From Chloroflexi bacterium CFX4 (GTDB lineage Bacteria; Chloroflexota; Anaerolineae; Aggregatilineales; UBA2796): DNA of 64,000 nucleotides. A program made the translations under genes and the position numbers. The stretch covers positions 1 through 64,000 of the forward strand of contig QWHC01000019.1 in the NCBI GenBank assembly GCA_021404685.1, read 5' to 3'. Position 1 is the first letter of the stretch, and each line of letters opens with the position of its first letter. The notes under the pieces were generated by a model. That model was not told where the DNA came from. It made no database searches and worked only from the letters and a program-made list of their open reading frames with translations. This document shows positions 17,532 to 26,112 of this stretch, in pieces.

Positions 17532-18485
17532 CTATTCGCCTCCTGCGTAGTAGACCCAACGGCGTGAGGTGCTGAACAGGATGATGGTTAAGCCGAGTGC
17601 CATCAGGAAGATGAACCAGGCCATCGTGGCACCATAGCCCATGTCTTGGAACAAAAACGCCGTTTTATAAAGATGCATGTTGAAGAAGTAGGCAGCGCCG
17701 TTCGGCCGCCCTGTGCCTTCCGTCAGCACGTATGGTACGATGAAGAACTGCAACAGTCCTATCGTGTTCAAGATCAGGTTGTAGAAGATAACAGGTGAAA
17801 TCATCGGCAGTGTGATCTTGAAGAAGGCTGTCGTGGCGTTGGCACCGTCCACTTTAGAGGCATCGTAGAGTTCTTGTGGCACACCTTGCATGGTTGCCAG
17901 CGTGATCAGAACAGCATTACCAATGCCCCACAGGCTCATCAGCACCATGGCCGGTCCGATCCAAGTGGCATCTTGCAGCCAGTTGGGCGGATTCAGTCCA
18001 AACGAGCGCAATAAGCGGTTTAGCCAGCCGGTTTGCCCATTCAGGAACGCCTGCCACACAAAAATGCCCGAAATGGCTGGCACCATATAGGGAAGGTAAA
18101 AAAGCAGGCGAAAAACGGGTTTGGCGATCAAAAATTTGGAATTCAGTAAAGCCGCCACCAAAATTGGCACCCCAACCGCCACTGGCAGCGAAAGTAAAGC
18201 GAAACCAATAGTCACGCCCAAGGCATTCATTGCCAGTGGATCGGCAAAGAGTTTCTGCCAGTTGGCAAAGCCGATAATCTGAATTTGATCGGGCTTGGAG
18301 AGCGTGAAATTGGTGAAGCTGAAGAACAACGAAACGACAATCGGCACGAAGGTGAACACAAAGAAGCCGATTAGCCACGGAGAAAGGAAGAACCAACCCC
18401 AGCGGCGTTGACGCTGCAACGTGCTGAGTTTACGTGGCAGCATGGTGGTTGTGTTCAGGCTTAGGCTACTTGGCACAGTGGTCAT
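17532..18485 (-). CDS. Carbohydrate ABC transporter permease, MalF-like
   Basis: Second permease of the sugar importer, 317 residues, six predicted helices starting with WGWFFLSPWLIGFFVFTFVP. The EAA loop reads LYDASKVDGANATTAFFKITLP. Four bases separate it from the MalG-like gene. Together with the upstream binding protein it forms an oligosaccharide import system; neighbouring glycosidases suggest beta-mannosides or beta-glucosides as the cargo. Confidence 0.94.
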   Translation of the reverse strand: MTTVPSSLSLNTTTMLPRKLSTLQRQRRWGWFFLSPWLIGFFVFTFVPIVVSLFFSFTNFTLSKPDQIQIIGFANWQKLFADPLAMNALGVTIGFALLSLPVAVGVPILVAALLNSKFLIAKPVFRLLFYLPYMVPAISGIFVWQAFLNGQTGWLNRLLRSFGLNPPNWLQDATWIGPAMVLMSLWGIGNAVLITLATMQGVPQELYDASKVDGANATTAFFKITLPMISPVIFYNLILNTIGLLQFFIVPYVLTEGTGRPNGAAYFFNMHLYKTAFLFQDMGYGATMAWFIFLMALGLTIILFSTSRRWVYYAGGE

Positions 18486-18527
18486 ACTTTATTCTCCCTA
18501 GCAGCAGTTTGCGGCTGTGGTAAGATA

Positions 18528-18613
18528 AAGGCGGGTGCGTCTTCCACGACCCGCCTTCACTGCTGCCCTCACGTTTACCCTTGCCCGCAATGCACGGCAA
18601 ACGCGAAGGGCAG
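18528..18613 (-). terminator. Two stem-loops between binding-protein and permease genes
   Basis: On the minus strand, the first stem-loop after the binding-protein stop pairs 18607-18613 with 18563-18569 (CTGCCCT arms), and the second pairs AAGGCGGGT-type arms (18549-18557 with 18528-18536) plus an inner CGT/ACG. No T-run follows. Such intergenic structures usually protect the upstream mRNA or cause partial termination, giving more binding protein than permease. Confidence 0.6.
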
Positions 18614-18616
18614 TCC

Positions 18617-19984
18617 TTATTTCACTTCATCAACGATAGCCTGCAAATCAGCCTCTAGCTTGTTGATCTCAGCTTCGAGGTCAATTTCTTTGCCGGTATC
18701 ACCATAGAGCAGGGTGCGGAAGTCGCCGAAGCGCTGCATCCCCTTGGCGAAGTTCGGGAAGTCCGACTCGTGACCGGGCGCGGCTGCATATTCCAAGCTG
18801 GCTGGCACAATAGACCAATCCGTAACGCTTGGGAAGGCAGCAGCGCGTGTTTCGGTAGCTGGACCTTGCAGATCAGGACGTGCTGGGTAGCCACCATAGA
18901 CTTGCAGCAATGGACCTGCCGCATCGCCGAGCAGGTATTCTAGCACTTTGAAGGCGGCATCTGGGTTCTTGCTGCTGCGGGTAATGCGGAATGTATCAGC
19001 ATCCACCGGCACATGGTATTGACCGTTGTAGCTTGGCACAACTGCCAAATCCCAGTTGGATTTCAGGTCGCCAATGCAGCAGGTGTACCACAACTGCACA
19101 CGCGCCATCGCCACATTGCCGGAAGCAAAGGCGCTGGGTTGGAACAGTTCGCTGCCTTCATAGGTGCTGCTTGGGATGAAGTGGCGCTCCCACAGACCCT
19201 TGTGCGTCCAAGCGATCTGATCACGCCAGTGCTGTGGAATGGTCACCTTACCCGTGCTGGCGTCATAGAACTCGTAGCCACCGAAGGTGTTCAACTCAGC
19301 ACGCAGGATTGACCACTGCTGAATGAAGCCGAATTGGCGAATCTGACCACTATCGAAGCCTTCATCATCAGGCGTCAAGCCGTTCACATCCACCGTCAGG
19401 ATGGCAGCGATCTTGGCAAGCGTATCCCAGTCCCACGCCATTTCCTCACCATCCAGCACGTAAGGCGCGCCAAACTGGTTGGGTGGGTAAGCTAACTCTG
19501 CCTCATCGAACAAGTCTTTGTTGTAGAACAGCAGGGCAGGGAACACCGCAAACGGAATGCCGACTAAGCCTGCGTCTGAACGGTAGATATCCACGAGGCT
19601 TTGTGGGAACTGTTCGAGATTGTAGCCGTATTTCTCAACGTAGGGTGTCAAATCGAGCCACGCATCGGCAAAGCTGTTGGCACCAACAAAGCCAACGGGA
19701 CCGACAATGTCGGGCGCGTCGCCAGAGGCGATCAACGTGGCGAGCGCATCATAGGCAGCTGTGTTGCTTGCCGCAATGTTGATCTTCAGTTCGATTTCAT
19801 TCTGGCTGGCGTTGAATTCTTCAACGAGGCGGTTTTGCGTGTCAATTTGATCGGGGCTAGTGCCGGTGCCAAGGCCGACAAACCACGTCACAACGGTACG
19901 GCTTTGTGCTTGGACAGTGGAAAGCGCGGGAACAAGCGCTACTGCCAACGCCACAAATAGAATAAACAGGGCTTTACGGGACAT
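18617..19984 (-). CDS. Extracellular solute-binding protein (CUT1 sugar ABC importer)
   Basis: About 455 residues. The chosen start at 19984 gives a good signal peptide (SRKALFILFVALAVALVPALSTVQAQ). The mature protein has the group-1 solute-binding fold: VVTWFVGLGTG, LVEEFNASQNEIELKI, GDAPDIVGPVG, and a late GNVAMARVQLW and ITRSSKNPDAAFKVLEYLL. No lipobox Cys, so how it stays near the cell is unclear. The frame stays open 32 codons further upstream to 20080, where a near-perfect GGAGGTGATG sequence lies. The binding protein delivers oligosaccharide to the two permeases just downstream. Confidence 0.92.
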   Translation of the reverse strand: MSRKALFILFVALAVALVPALSTVQAQSRTVVTWFVGLGTGTSPDQIDTQNRLVEEFNASQNEIELKINIAASNTAAYDALATLIASGDAPDIVGPVGFVGANSFADAWLDLTPYVEKYGYNLEQFPQSLVDIYRSDAGLVGIPFAVFPALLFYNKDLFDEAELAYPPNQFGAPYVLDGEEMAWDWDTLAKIAAILTVDVNGLTPDDEGFDSGQIRQFGFIQQWSILRAELNTFGGYEFYDASTGKVTIPQHWRDQIAWTHKGLWERHFIPSSTYEGSELFQPSAFASGNVAMARVQLWYTCCIGDLKSNWDLAVVPSYNGQYHVPVDADTFRITRSSKNPDAAFKVLEYLLGDAAGPLLQVYGGYPARPDLQGPATETRAAAFPSVTDWSIVPASLEYAAAPGHESDFPNFAKGMQRFGDFRTLLYGDTGKEIDLEAEINKLEADLQAIVDEVK

Positions 19985-20108
19985 TGTTCGTTTGAACCTC
20001 TCTAAAAATGAACTTAACTTCGCTAGCGAGAAAGTGCTGAATAGCGCTGGCTTAACCGATTGTGCTAAGTTGAACATCACCTCCTTTTTCTGCTACATTT
20101 ATCTAGGA

Positions 20109-21116
20109 TTAGCCACCGCACGATTGCCGCACAACAAGTTCCGTCGGCAGCACCACATGCTGCGGCGAACTCACACGCTCATGAATCAAATCCACCAACA
20201 AGCGCGTGGCAACTTCACCTTTATCGCGGATAGGTTGCCGAATGGTGGTCAGGGCTGGGTTTGACTGTAAGGCGATGTCTACATCATCAAAGCCGACAAT
20301 GCTCAAATCCTCTGGCACGCGCAGCCCTGCCTCTTTGGCGGCTTGCAGCGCACCTGCAGCGACCGTATCGCTGGCAGCAAAAAGGGCATCCGGCTGGTGT
20401 GGCAGCAGCGTTTTCATGCCGTGATAGCCCGCTTCATAGGTAAACTGCCCTTCAACAATCAGGCGGTAATCTATGGGTAAGCCGGCAGCACGCAGCGCGT
20501 TTTTATAGCCCGCCAGACGGTCATGCGCGTCGGTGATAGTCATCATGCCAGTGATGTGTGCAATACGCCGCCTGCCAATGCGGATCAGGTGTTCGGTCGC
20601 CACTTCACCGCCACGCACGTTATCTATGCTCACGTAGTTGGCATAATCAAGGTCGGCAAAGGGGCGGTCTATCATGACGAAGGGGATTCGCAAGCGGCTC
20701 AGTTTGGTATAGAGTGGGTGATCATTGGTCAGCGAGACGAAGATCAAGCCGTCGGTCAAATGCGGATTCGAGATTTTGTGCATCAGATGCTGGTCGTCAT
20801 GCGTCACTTCGCCAAGCCACATCAGCATCGCGTAGTCTAGCGCACGAGTGGCTTGCCCAAGCCCAGAAAGCAGCATTGGATAGTAGTTGTTATCGCTGAG
20901 AAAAACATTCGCGGGGCTGGGAATCACTACACCGATAATATCGGTGCGGCGCTTGACCAAAGCACGAGCGGCGATGTTGGGGTGGAAGTTTTCTTGCTCA
21001 ATAACAGAAAGGACGCGCTGGCGCGTGCGGTCGCTGACGTTGGGTGAGTTGTTGATGACACGCGAAACAGTTGAGCGTGAAACGCCTGCTTTGCGTGCAA
21101 TACCTTCTAAATCCAT
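20109..21116 (-). CDS. LacI family transcriptional regulator
   Basis: Repressor of about 335 residues. The N-terminal helix-turn-helix reads LEGIARKAGVSRSTVSRVIN with the hinge helix HPNIAARALVKRR, followed by a periplasmic-binding-type sugar domain (IIGVVIPSP, MIDRPFADLDYANYVSIDN, FAASDTVAAGALQAAKEAG, VPEDLSIVGFDDVD). The start at 21116 puts the HTH at the usual distance from Met; the frame is open to 21176, inside an operator. Two operators and a promoter lie just upstream, so it represses itself and probably the downstream transporter and hydrolase genes. Confidence 0.94.
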   Translation of the reverse strand: MDLEGIARKAGVSRSTVSRVINNSPNVSDRTRQRVLSVIEQENFHPNIAARALVKRRTDIIGVVIPSPANVFLSDNNYYPMLLSGLGQATRALDYAMLMWLGEVTHDDQHLMHKISNPHLTDGLIFVSLTNDHPLYTKLSRLRIPFVMIDRPFADLDYANYVSIDNVRGGEVATEHLIRIGRRRIAHITGMMTITDAHDRLAGYKNALRAAGLPIDYRLIVEGQFTYEAGYHGMKTLLPHQPDALFAASDTVAAGALQAAKEAGLRVPEDLSIVGFDDVDIALQSNPALTTIRQPIRDKGEVATRLLVDLIHERVSSPQHVVLPTELVVRQSCGG

Positions 21117-21160
21117 TAGATCACTCACTCGTAACGCAGCATAAGAAAACATAATCTCTT

Positions 21161-21176
21161 TTGAGAGCGCTCCCAA
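21161..21176. promoter_or_regulatory. LacI-type operator, proximal copy
   Basis: TTGAGAGCGCTCCCAA, an imperfect copy (one mismatched pair) of the perfect palindrome 31 bp away. Centre-to-centre distance of 31 bp is about three helical turns, so two repressor dimers would bind on the same face. It lies between the +1 region and the regulator start. Confidence 0.85.
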
Positions 21177-21190
21177 GGTCGCCGCTTTTT

Positions 21191-21208
21191 TTTGAGAGCG
21201 CTCTCAAA
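21191..21208. promoter_or_regulatory. LacI-type operator, perfect palindrome
   Basis: TTTGAGAGCGCTCTCAAA is an 18-base perfect palindrome with the central CG step usual for LacI-family sites. It lies about 12 bases downstream of the -10 box of the minus-strand promoter, so binding would block initiation or early elongation. Confidence 0.9.
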
Positions 21209-21219
21209 GATTAAAAGAC

Positions 21220-21248
21220 AGTTTAGAATATGCCTGAGTGCCTGTCAA
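21220..21248 (-). promoter_or_regulatory. Promoter of the lacI-sugar operon
   Basis: On the minus strand, -35 TTGACA (21243-21248), 17-base spacer, -10 TAAACT (21220-21225). The same -35/-10/spacing occurs in front of tRNA-Thr in this window. Both operators sit directly downstream. Confidence 0.8.
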
Positions 21249-21327
21249 GTAAATGGGAATAATGTGCATGAATTTCACATTTGTGCGGAGCGTTGGCTAC
21301 TGCGCTCCGCACAAAAGATAGTTTGAT

Positions 21328-23799
21328 CTAGCTAGTTTGCCCAAACCAACGAATGCGCTGCACACCGCCAGTTGCTGAGATCAGACGCACAACTTGCGGA
21401 TCGTTCGGCAGCAAATCCAGCATGTTATCGTCCCAACGCGCCTCAGGGTCTTCAGCTTCCAGCCACACGCCACGCACAGGGCGATCCGCGCTGAGCTCAT
21501 AGCGCCCTTCACCTAGTGCGGTCAGCGTGACTTCAGCCGCACTGTAGTTCACGCTGCGCGGTGGCTCGGGGAAGCACGCCGCACGCGCCACAACTTGCCC
21601 ATTTTGCCATAGGCGCGCCGCCCAAACACGCAGCGTTGTGCTTGGCTGTTCCTGCACCAGCAGCGGCGTGATCTGATTAGCGCCAACCTGCACATCAAGG
21701 CGTGCTTGGCTGAGCAGTTCGCCACTGAGCGACCAACATTCCAGCGTCAGGTGTGCGGCAAGCGGCGTCAGTAGGTCGCTGGCTGCCCAGCTCAACACAT
21801 GCCGCTCATCCACTTGCAGCAGCAGCGCCAACGGTGCAAGGGCGCGCTTGGTGCAGTAGTAAGCAGGCTTTGGGCGCAGATAGTAATCCGCCAATGCCCA
21901 ACTGATGACGGGATAGCAATCGTTTAGCTGCCAGATCAGCGCGCCGCTGAGGCTGCGATTGCCCTCAGTGTTCCAGCTAAGCCGCCAGCCTTCAAAGGCT
22001 GCCGCAGCAGCTTCTGACTGGACAAACTGCGTAAGGTAGGCGTATTCGTCTAAGGAGTCGGCACGCCCTGTATTGCGATCAAGGTAGTGATTTAAGCGTA
22101 GGACGCCTTGCCCTGCCTTGTTGTGATAGACCATCACAGTGCTTTCGGGCGTGCGATCTTGTGGTGTGGTGAAGGATTCTATGGTGCGCCGATGCGGGAA
22201 CCCTTGCATTCCGAACTCGCTGACGAAACGTCCACCATAGCGGAAATATTCCTGATAATCCGCCATATCGCCATGCCAAATTTCCCATGTGTGCCGATCA
22301 CCAACCGTCTGATCCATCACAGTAGCACTACCACCGTAAGAGCTGCCTTGCCAATAGGGACGAGTCGGATCGTGTTCAGCGCAGACCTGCGGCAGCAGGC
22401 GCTCGTAAATCTCGCGGGCGGGAAAGGCGGTCTGGGTGAAGTCGCCGTTGAAGGTTGAGTCGTAGGCGTTCAGCGACTCCGCGATCTGATAATCCTCGTT
22501 GTTGCCGCACCACAGCACAAGGCAAGCATAGTGCCGCAAGCGCTTCACTTGGGCAGTCGCTTCGGCGCGCACATTCTCCAAGAATTCAGGGTGCGCGGGA
22601 TATATGCCGCAGCCGAACATGAAATCTTGCCAAACAAGCAGCCCTAGCGCGTCGCACGTCTCATAGAACGCCTCATCCTCATAGATTCCGCCGCCCCACA
22701 CCCGCAGCATCCGCATATTTGCCTCTGCGGCAAGGCGCAGCCACTCGCCATAGCGCGCCGCTGTCAGGCGCGGCGTGAAGCTATCGGCAGGAATCCAGTT
22801 AGCGCCGCCGCAGAACAATGGCGTGTTGTTGACCTCAAAGGTGAAGGACGTGCCGCCATATGCATCGGGCAGCGGTGCTTGCACAAGGCGAACGCGCCGC
22901 ACGCCAAGGCGAATGCTCTGTGAATCTAGGCTGCCGGTTGCACCAAGGAGCGTTGCCTCGACACGGTAGCGCGCCTGTTCACCCAGCCCGCGTGGCTGCC
23001 ACAATTGCGGCTGTTCGAGGGAAAAGGTGTGTTGTGCCGATGTGCCATTGAGCGCCACTTGGGCAGCCTCAACCAATGCACCTGATGGATCATAAAGCGC
23101 CAGGCGCACCGTATCCGCCTTACCTTCGACCTGTGCGCTGACATGCAGATCGGCGTGATGGAGATCATCCGAAAGCGTCGGCTGTATGTGCAGGTCGGCA
23201 AGGCGCGCTGTGTATGCCTCCAGGCGCACAGGACGCCAAATGCCCGCCGTGAGCAGCGTCGGTCCCCAGTCCCAGCCGTAGTGATACTGCGCCTTGCGGA
23301 CGTAAACACGGCTCGGATCGCCATTCCAGACGGCACGTTTGGTATGCTGTGCCTCGATTGCCTTGCCGCGCCGCAAGGCTGACTCGAACAGCACGGCGAG
23401 CCGATTTTCACCCTCACGCAGGTGTGTTTTCACCCCGACGCGCTGCGGCAAAAACATATTTTGGCTGCTCAGGATGTGTGTGCCATTCAAATAGACTTCG
23501 GCAAAAGTATCTAGTCCATCAAAACATAAGTCGAGGTGTGGCGCTTTAAGCTGCTCAGCGCTGAGATGGAAGGTGCAGACATACAGCCAGTCTGATTCAC
23601 CAACCCACGCCACATCCGCTTCATTCATACCAAAAAATGGATCGGGAATTTGCTCAGCGTGCAGTAAATCGAGGTGAACGCAGCCCGGAACTTGGGCGGG
23701 CAGCCAGCCATCTGCGGAATCAAGCGTGGTCTTCAGGTCGGTGTTGGGTGGGTGCGCCTTAAACTGCCCGCCCTGCCAAAAATCAATGCGTTGTAACAC
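21328..23799 (-). CDS. GH2 family beta-mannosidase
   Basis: Large cytoplasmic exo-glycosidase of 823 residues that removes terminal beta-mannosyl units. It has the GH2 layout: N-terminal jelly roll (VPGCVHLDLL, FDGLDTFAEVYLNG), Ig-like domains, a TIM barrel with RVWGGGIYEDEAFYE, and C-terminal beta domains. Acid/base Glu435 is in WCGNNED and nucleophile Glu528 in VSEFGMQGFP, both as in mannosidases. No signal peptide is present. It is transcribed toward the LacI gene, from its own upstream region, and extends the mannoside-use theme of the locus. Confidence 0.93.
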   Translation of the reverse strand: MLQRIDFWQGGQFKAHPPNTDLKTTLDSADGWLPAQVPGCVHLDLLHAEQIPDPFFGMNEADVAWVGESDWLYVCTFHLSAEQLKAPHLDLCFDGLDTFAEVYLNGTHILSSQNMFLPQRVGVKTHLREGENRLAVLFESALRRGKAIEAQHTKRAVWNGDPSRVYVRKAQYHYGWDWGPTLLTAGIWRPVRLEAYTARLADLHIQPTLSDDLHHADLHVSAQVEGKADTVRLALYDPSGALVEAAQVALNGTSAQHTFSLEQPQLWQPRGLGEQARYRVEATLLGATGSLDSQSIRLGVRRVRLVQAPLPDAYGGTSFTFEVNNTPLFCGGANWIPADSFTPRLTAARYGEWLRLAAEANMRMLRVWGGGIYEDEAFYETCDALGLLVWQDFMFGCGIYPAHPEFLENVRAEATAQVKRLRHYACLVLWCGNNEDYQIAESLNAYDSTFNGDFTQTAFPAREIYERLLPQVCAEHDPTRPYWQGSSYGGSATVMDQTVGDRHTWEIWHGDMADYQEYFRYGGRFVSEFGMQGFPHRRTIESFTTPQDRTPESTVMVYHNKAGQGVLRLNHYLDRNTGRADSLDEYAYLTQFVQSEAAAAAFEGWRLSWNTEGNRSLSGALIWQLNDCYPVISWALADYYLRPKPAYYCTKRALAPLALLLQVDERHVLSWAASDLLTPLAAHLTLECWSLSGELLSQARLDVQVGANQITPLLVQEQPSTTLRVWAARLWQNGQVVARAACFPEPPRSVNYSAAEVTLTALGEGRYELSADRPVRGVWLEAEDPEARWDDNMLDLLPNDPQVVRLISATGGVQRIRWFGQTS

Positions 23800-23853
23800 G
23801 AGTCACCATTCCTTCGGGTGAACGTAGGTAAAAGTGCGGCGCATCTGCAATTG

Positions 23854-23877
23854 TAGCGCACCGTTCGCGGTGCGCTA
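23854..23877 (-). terminator. Second hairpin in the gap upstream of the mannosidase
   Basis: TAGCGCACCG (23854-23863), loop TTCG, CGGTGCGCTA (23868-23877): a 10-bp perfect stem. On the minus strand it is followed by CAATT. It sits in series with the terminator at 23890 and isolates the mannosidase from the gene before it; a role in mannosidase mRNA is also possible. Confidence 0.55.
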
Positions 23878-23880
23878 GAG

Positions 23881-23910
23881 GAAAGACAAAGAGCGCCGTT
23901 GTAGCGCTCT
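23881..23910 (-). terminator. Rho-independent terminator of the 121-residue ORF
   Basis: AGAGCGC (23890-23896) pairs with GCGCTCT (23904-23910) across a 7-base loop; on the minus strand the stem runs into TTTGTCTTT. It lies 18 bases after the stop at 23928. Confidence 0.75.
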
Positions 23911-23927
23911 CTGTTGGCTTGCCAACC

Positions 23928-24293
23928 TTAGTTGACCTCAACCTTCACCTTGGTCTTACCGGTGCTGCTTGGGCGCGGCGGCTGATCACCCTCATCGCCC
24001 TCCGCTTTACTACGAGTGCGGTGCATCTCGCGCTCAACGGTGGCACGCGCGCCTTCGATCAGCACTTTGAAGGATTTCAGGTATTCCTCGCGTGCTTCAC
24101 GGCTGTATTTGCGGAAATCCGGCGGAATGAACGCACCGAGTGCCTTTAGGGCTGCCTCCGCCGCTTTACGCTGATGGTGCAAGAAGCCTGCCAACGGTGT
24201 GCGCCCCGTTTCTGGCTGCTCATCGGTTGGCTGTTCGCCTTCGGGCTGTGCGGCAGCCTGCTCAAACTTGGGTTCATCGCTCATGGTGTTCAC
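23928..24293 (-). CDS. Hypothetical charged protein
   Basis: 121 residues, no membrane segment. The N-terminal third is Glu/Gln/Pro-rich and likely disordered; the middle (LAGFLHHQRKAAEAALKALGAFIPPDFRKYSREAREEYLKS is in two adjoining helices) is helical and amphipathic; the C-terminus is basic and ends TKVKVEVN. The pattern of a helical core with disordered ends suggests a small accessory or nucleic-acid/membrane-surface protein, but no family was recognised. It follows the ABC-2-like operon by 76 bases on the same strand and has its own terminator. An internal Met4 start is possible. Confidence 0.7.
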   Translation of the reverse strand: MNTMSDEPKFEQAAAQPEGEQPTDEQPETGRTPLAGFLHHQRKAAEAALKALGAFIPPDFRKYSREAREEYLKSFKVLIEGARATVEREMHRTRSKAEGDEGDQPPRPSSTGKTKVKVEVN

Positions 24294-24369
24294 CTCACAT
24301 TACTTCACGTTCCATGATCATATCATACGCAAGCGGCGATGGCGCGTTGCATAAGAAATCTATCGGCGC

Positions 24370-25248
24370 TCACTCTGAACGGAAGGCGTACCGCAGCGCA
24401 AAGCGCAGCATATTCACGCGCAAGAAGTTGTAAAACCAGAAGGTAGTGCCGTACAGCAGCGCAACCATATAAGGGATAAGGCACAGCATGGCGAAGCCAA
24501 AGGTGTCTCGCCCTATGAGCATCACGAACAGCGGAATGCCAATGACCAGAGCGACCTGAATAATGCGAATTGCCAGCAGCATACCAAGTGCTGCCAACAC
24601 AGCATAACCTTCTTGCCGAACGCTGGCAGAAATCGCAAGGCTGACCGCCACAATGGCGCGCATTCGCCACCATGGTTCGCGCACATAAATCACTGCAATG
24701 CCTAGCTGAACAAACAGCACAAAACATATCATCAAAAGATTACTATCAACAAAATTAGTAAAGCGCAGTATGTCTGTTATGGTGACGAATAAAGTAGGCA
24801 CGCCAATCAACAGCGTTGTGAACAGCCGCAAGCTGATCTCCAGCATCAAGATGCGCCATGTGCGGAGCTGCGCGCTGTTGTACTTGGCGTCAAGGATTGC
24901 TTGCGGCTTCAGTGCAGTCAGGCGCAGCAAATCCCACTGACCGCTTCGCATTTCCGCGCCAAGATGCGTGACTGTGGTGAAGACATGGGCAACATCCGCC
25001 GCCAACATCAAGCCAATTGCTCCTAAAATGCTCCACCCGACGATGTTCAAGTGAAGCTGCCCTAATAGTTGCCACTGAATGCCCGTGAAGGCAGAAATGC
25101 CAAGGGCTGCGGCAATTGCGGCGCTCAGGGCGCGCACGCCGAAACGCTGCAACAACTGCAAGCCACCTTGCAAACGCCTTAATTCAACTTCCCAAATTGG
25201 GTTCAGGGCATATTTACCCCGAATTTGCCGCAAAAAACCGTTGATCAT
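24370..25248 (-). CDS. ABC-2-permease-like membrane protein, copy A
   Basis: 292 residues, about seven membrane helices. It shares with its four neighbours an N-terminal NPIWEVELRRL box, an internal WDLLRLTALKPQAILDAKY box followed by RTWR, and a REPWWRMRAI box. The first two match in place and character the NPxxxREL and TLELLLLTPLSxxxIxxGK segments of ABC-2 type export permeases. It is the last gene of the five-gene operon; its ATG is 3 bases after the stop of copy B. No cargo or ATPase can be assigned. Confidence 0.85.
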   Translation of the reverse strand: MINGFLRQIRGKYALNPIWEVELRRLQGGLQLLQRFGVRALSAAIAAALGISAFTGIQWQLLGQLHLNIVGWSILGAIGLMLAADVAHVFTTVTHLGAEMRSGQWDLLRLTALKPQAILDAKYNSAQLRTWRILMLEISLRLFTTLLIGVPTLFVTITDILRFTNFVDSNLLMICFVLFVQLGIAVIYVREPWWRMRAIVAVSLAISASVRQEGYAVLAALGMLLAIRIIQVALVIGIPLFVMLIGRDTFGFAMLCLIPYMVALLYGTTFWFYNFLRVNMLRFALRYAFRSE

Positions 25249-25251
25249 GGG

Positions 25252-26112
25252 CTAGGTACCCATCTCCGCATAGCGCTGTGCTATCCGTATTGCGCGGAAT
25301 TGCAAGTGGCGATAAATGCCAAAAAACAAGAAATAAATCATATAAAGGTTTAGCCAAGGCAGGAATCCCAACAGTACGTTGCCCGAACTGCTTGCCGTGC
25401 CGATCAACCTGCCTTGCTGCGGCAGTGTGACAATGAAAATGATCTGCAACAGGCGCACACCAAAGGCTATCCCAATAGCAGTCAGCAGCGCCATCGTATC
25501 GTCCCGCAGGCGAACAGCCGCCGCAAAGCTGAGGGCAACAACAGCGCGCATTCGCCACAATGGCTCACGGCTATAAGCAAACAACAACAAAGCCGTTGGA
25601 ATAATCAGCAGCCAGCCGGCAGCGAATGTCCAGAAAGGACTTAGCAAAATCATTGACAGGATGAGCATAAAGAGAAGCGCTGCCGATAAGAAATGGCGAA
25701 ATGCCGTTTCTGCCGCCAGCCAGCGCCAGACGCGCCGCTGCCCATTCAGATATTTGCCTTCCACCAGTGCCGCAGCAGGCAGCAGCGTCAGCCGCAGCGC
25801 ATCCCAAAATTCGCCCTGCACATCGCCGCCAAAGCGCGCCGCCAGCACATAGATCACATCCATGCCAAAGCTAACCGCATAACTGAATATCAATGCCACA
25901 AACCACACGCTGAAACCGTTGAACAGGTTGTCTGGCAGGTTTGGCAAGGTAGGCAACGTAAACAGGAACGCCAAACCATAAGCACCAAAGCGCAACCGCT
26001 GCCCAAAGCGCATCAGCCTATCGGACGGCTCGCCCTCATGCTTCAGGGCAAGCCACAGCACCGGGTTAGACTGTGCTGCGCTGAAAATCTCGGCAAGGAC
26101 CTCTCTAAACAT
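25252..26112 (-). CDS. ABC-2-permease-like membrane protein, copy B
   Basis: About 286 residues. Boxes: NPVLWLALKHEG, WDALRLTLLPAAALVEGKY with RRVWRW, and REPLWRMRAVVALSFAA. Start at 26112 (MFREVLAEIF) was chosen since the ATG overlaps the stop of the preceding gene (coupled translation); the frame is open to 26151. About six helices. The GK after the LRLT box is retained here, the closest match of the set to standard ABC-2 permeases. Confidence 0.85.
   Translation of the reverse strand: MFREVLAEIFSAAQSNPVLWLALKHEGEPSDRLMRFGQRLRFGAYGLAFLFTLPTLPNLPDNLFNGFSVWFVALIFSYAVSFGMDVIYVLAARFGGDVQGEFWDALRLTLLPAAALVEGKYLNGQRRVWRWLAAETAFRHFLSAALLFMLILSMILLSPFWTFAAGWLLIIPTALLLFAYSREPLWRMRAVVALSFAAAVRLRDDTMALLTAIGIAFGVRLLQIIFIVTLPQQGRLIGTASSSGNVLLGFLPWLNLYMIYFLFFGIYRHLQFRAIRIAQRYAEMGT

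Noticed and set aside
20021-20048. CGCTAGCG and AGCGCT palindromes before the binding-protein gene as a third LacI operator
   Set aside because: Only the central 6-8 bases are symmetrical; the flanks do not match TTTGAGAGCGCTCTCAAA.
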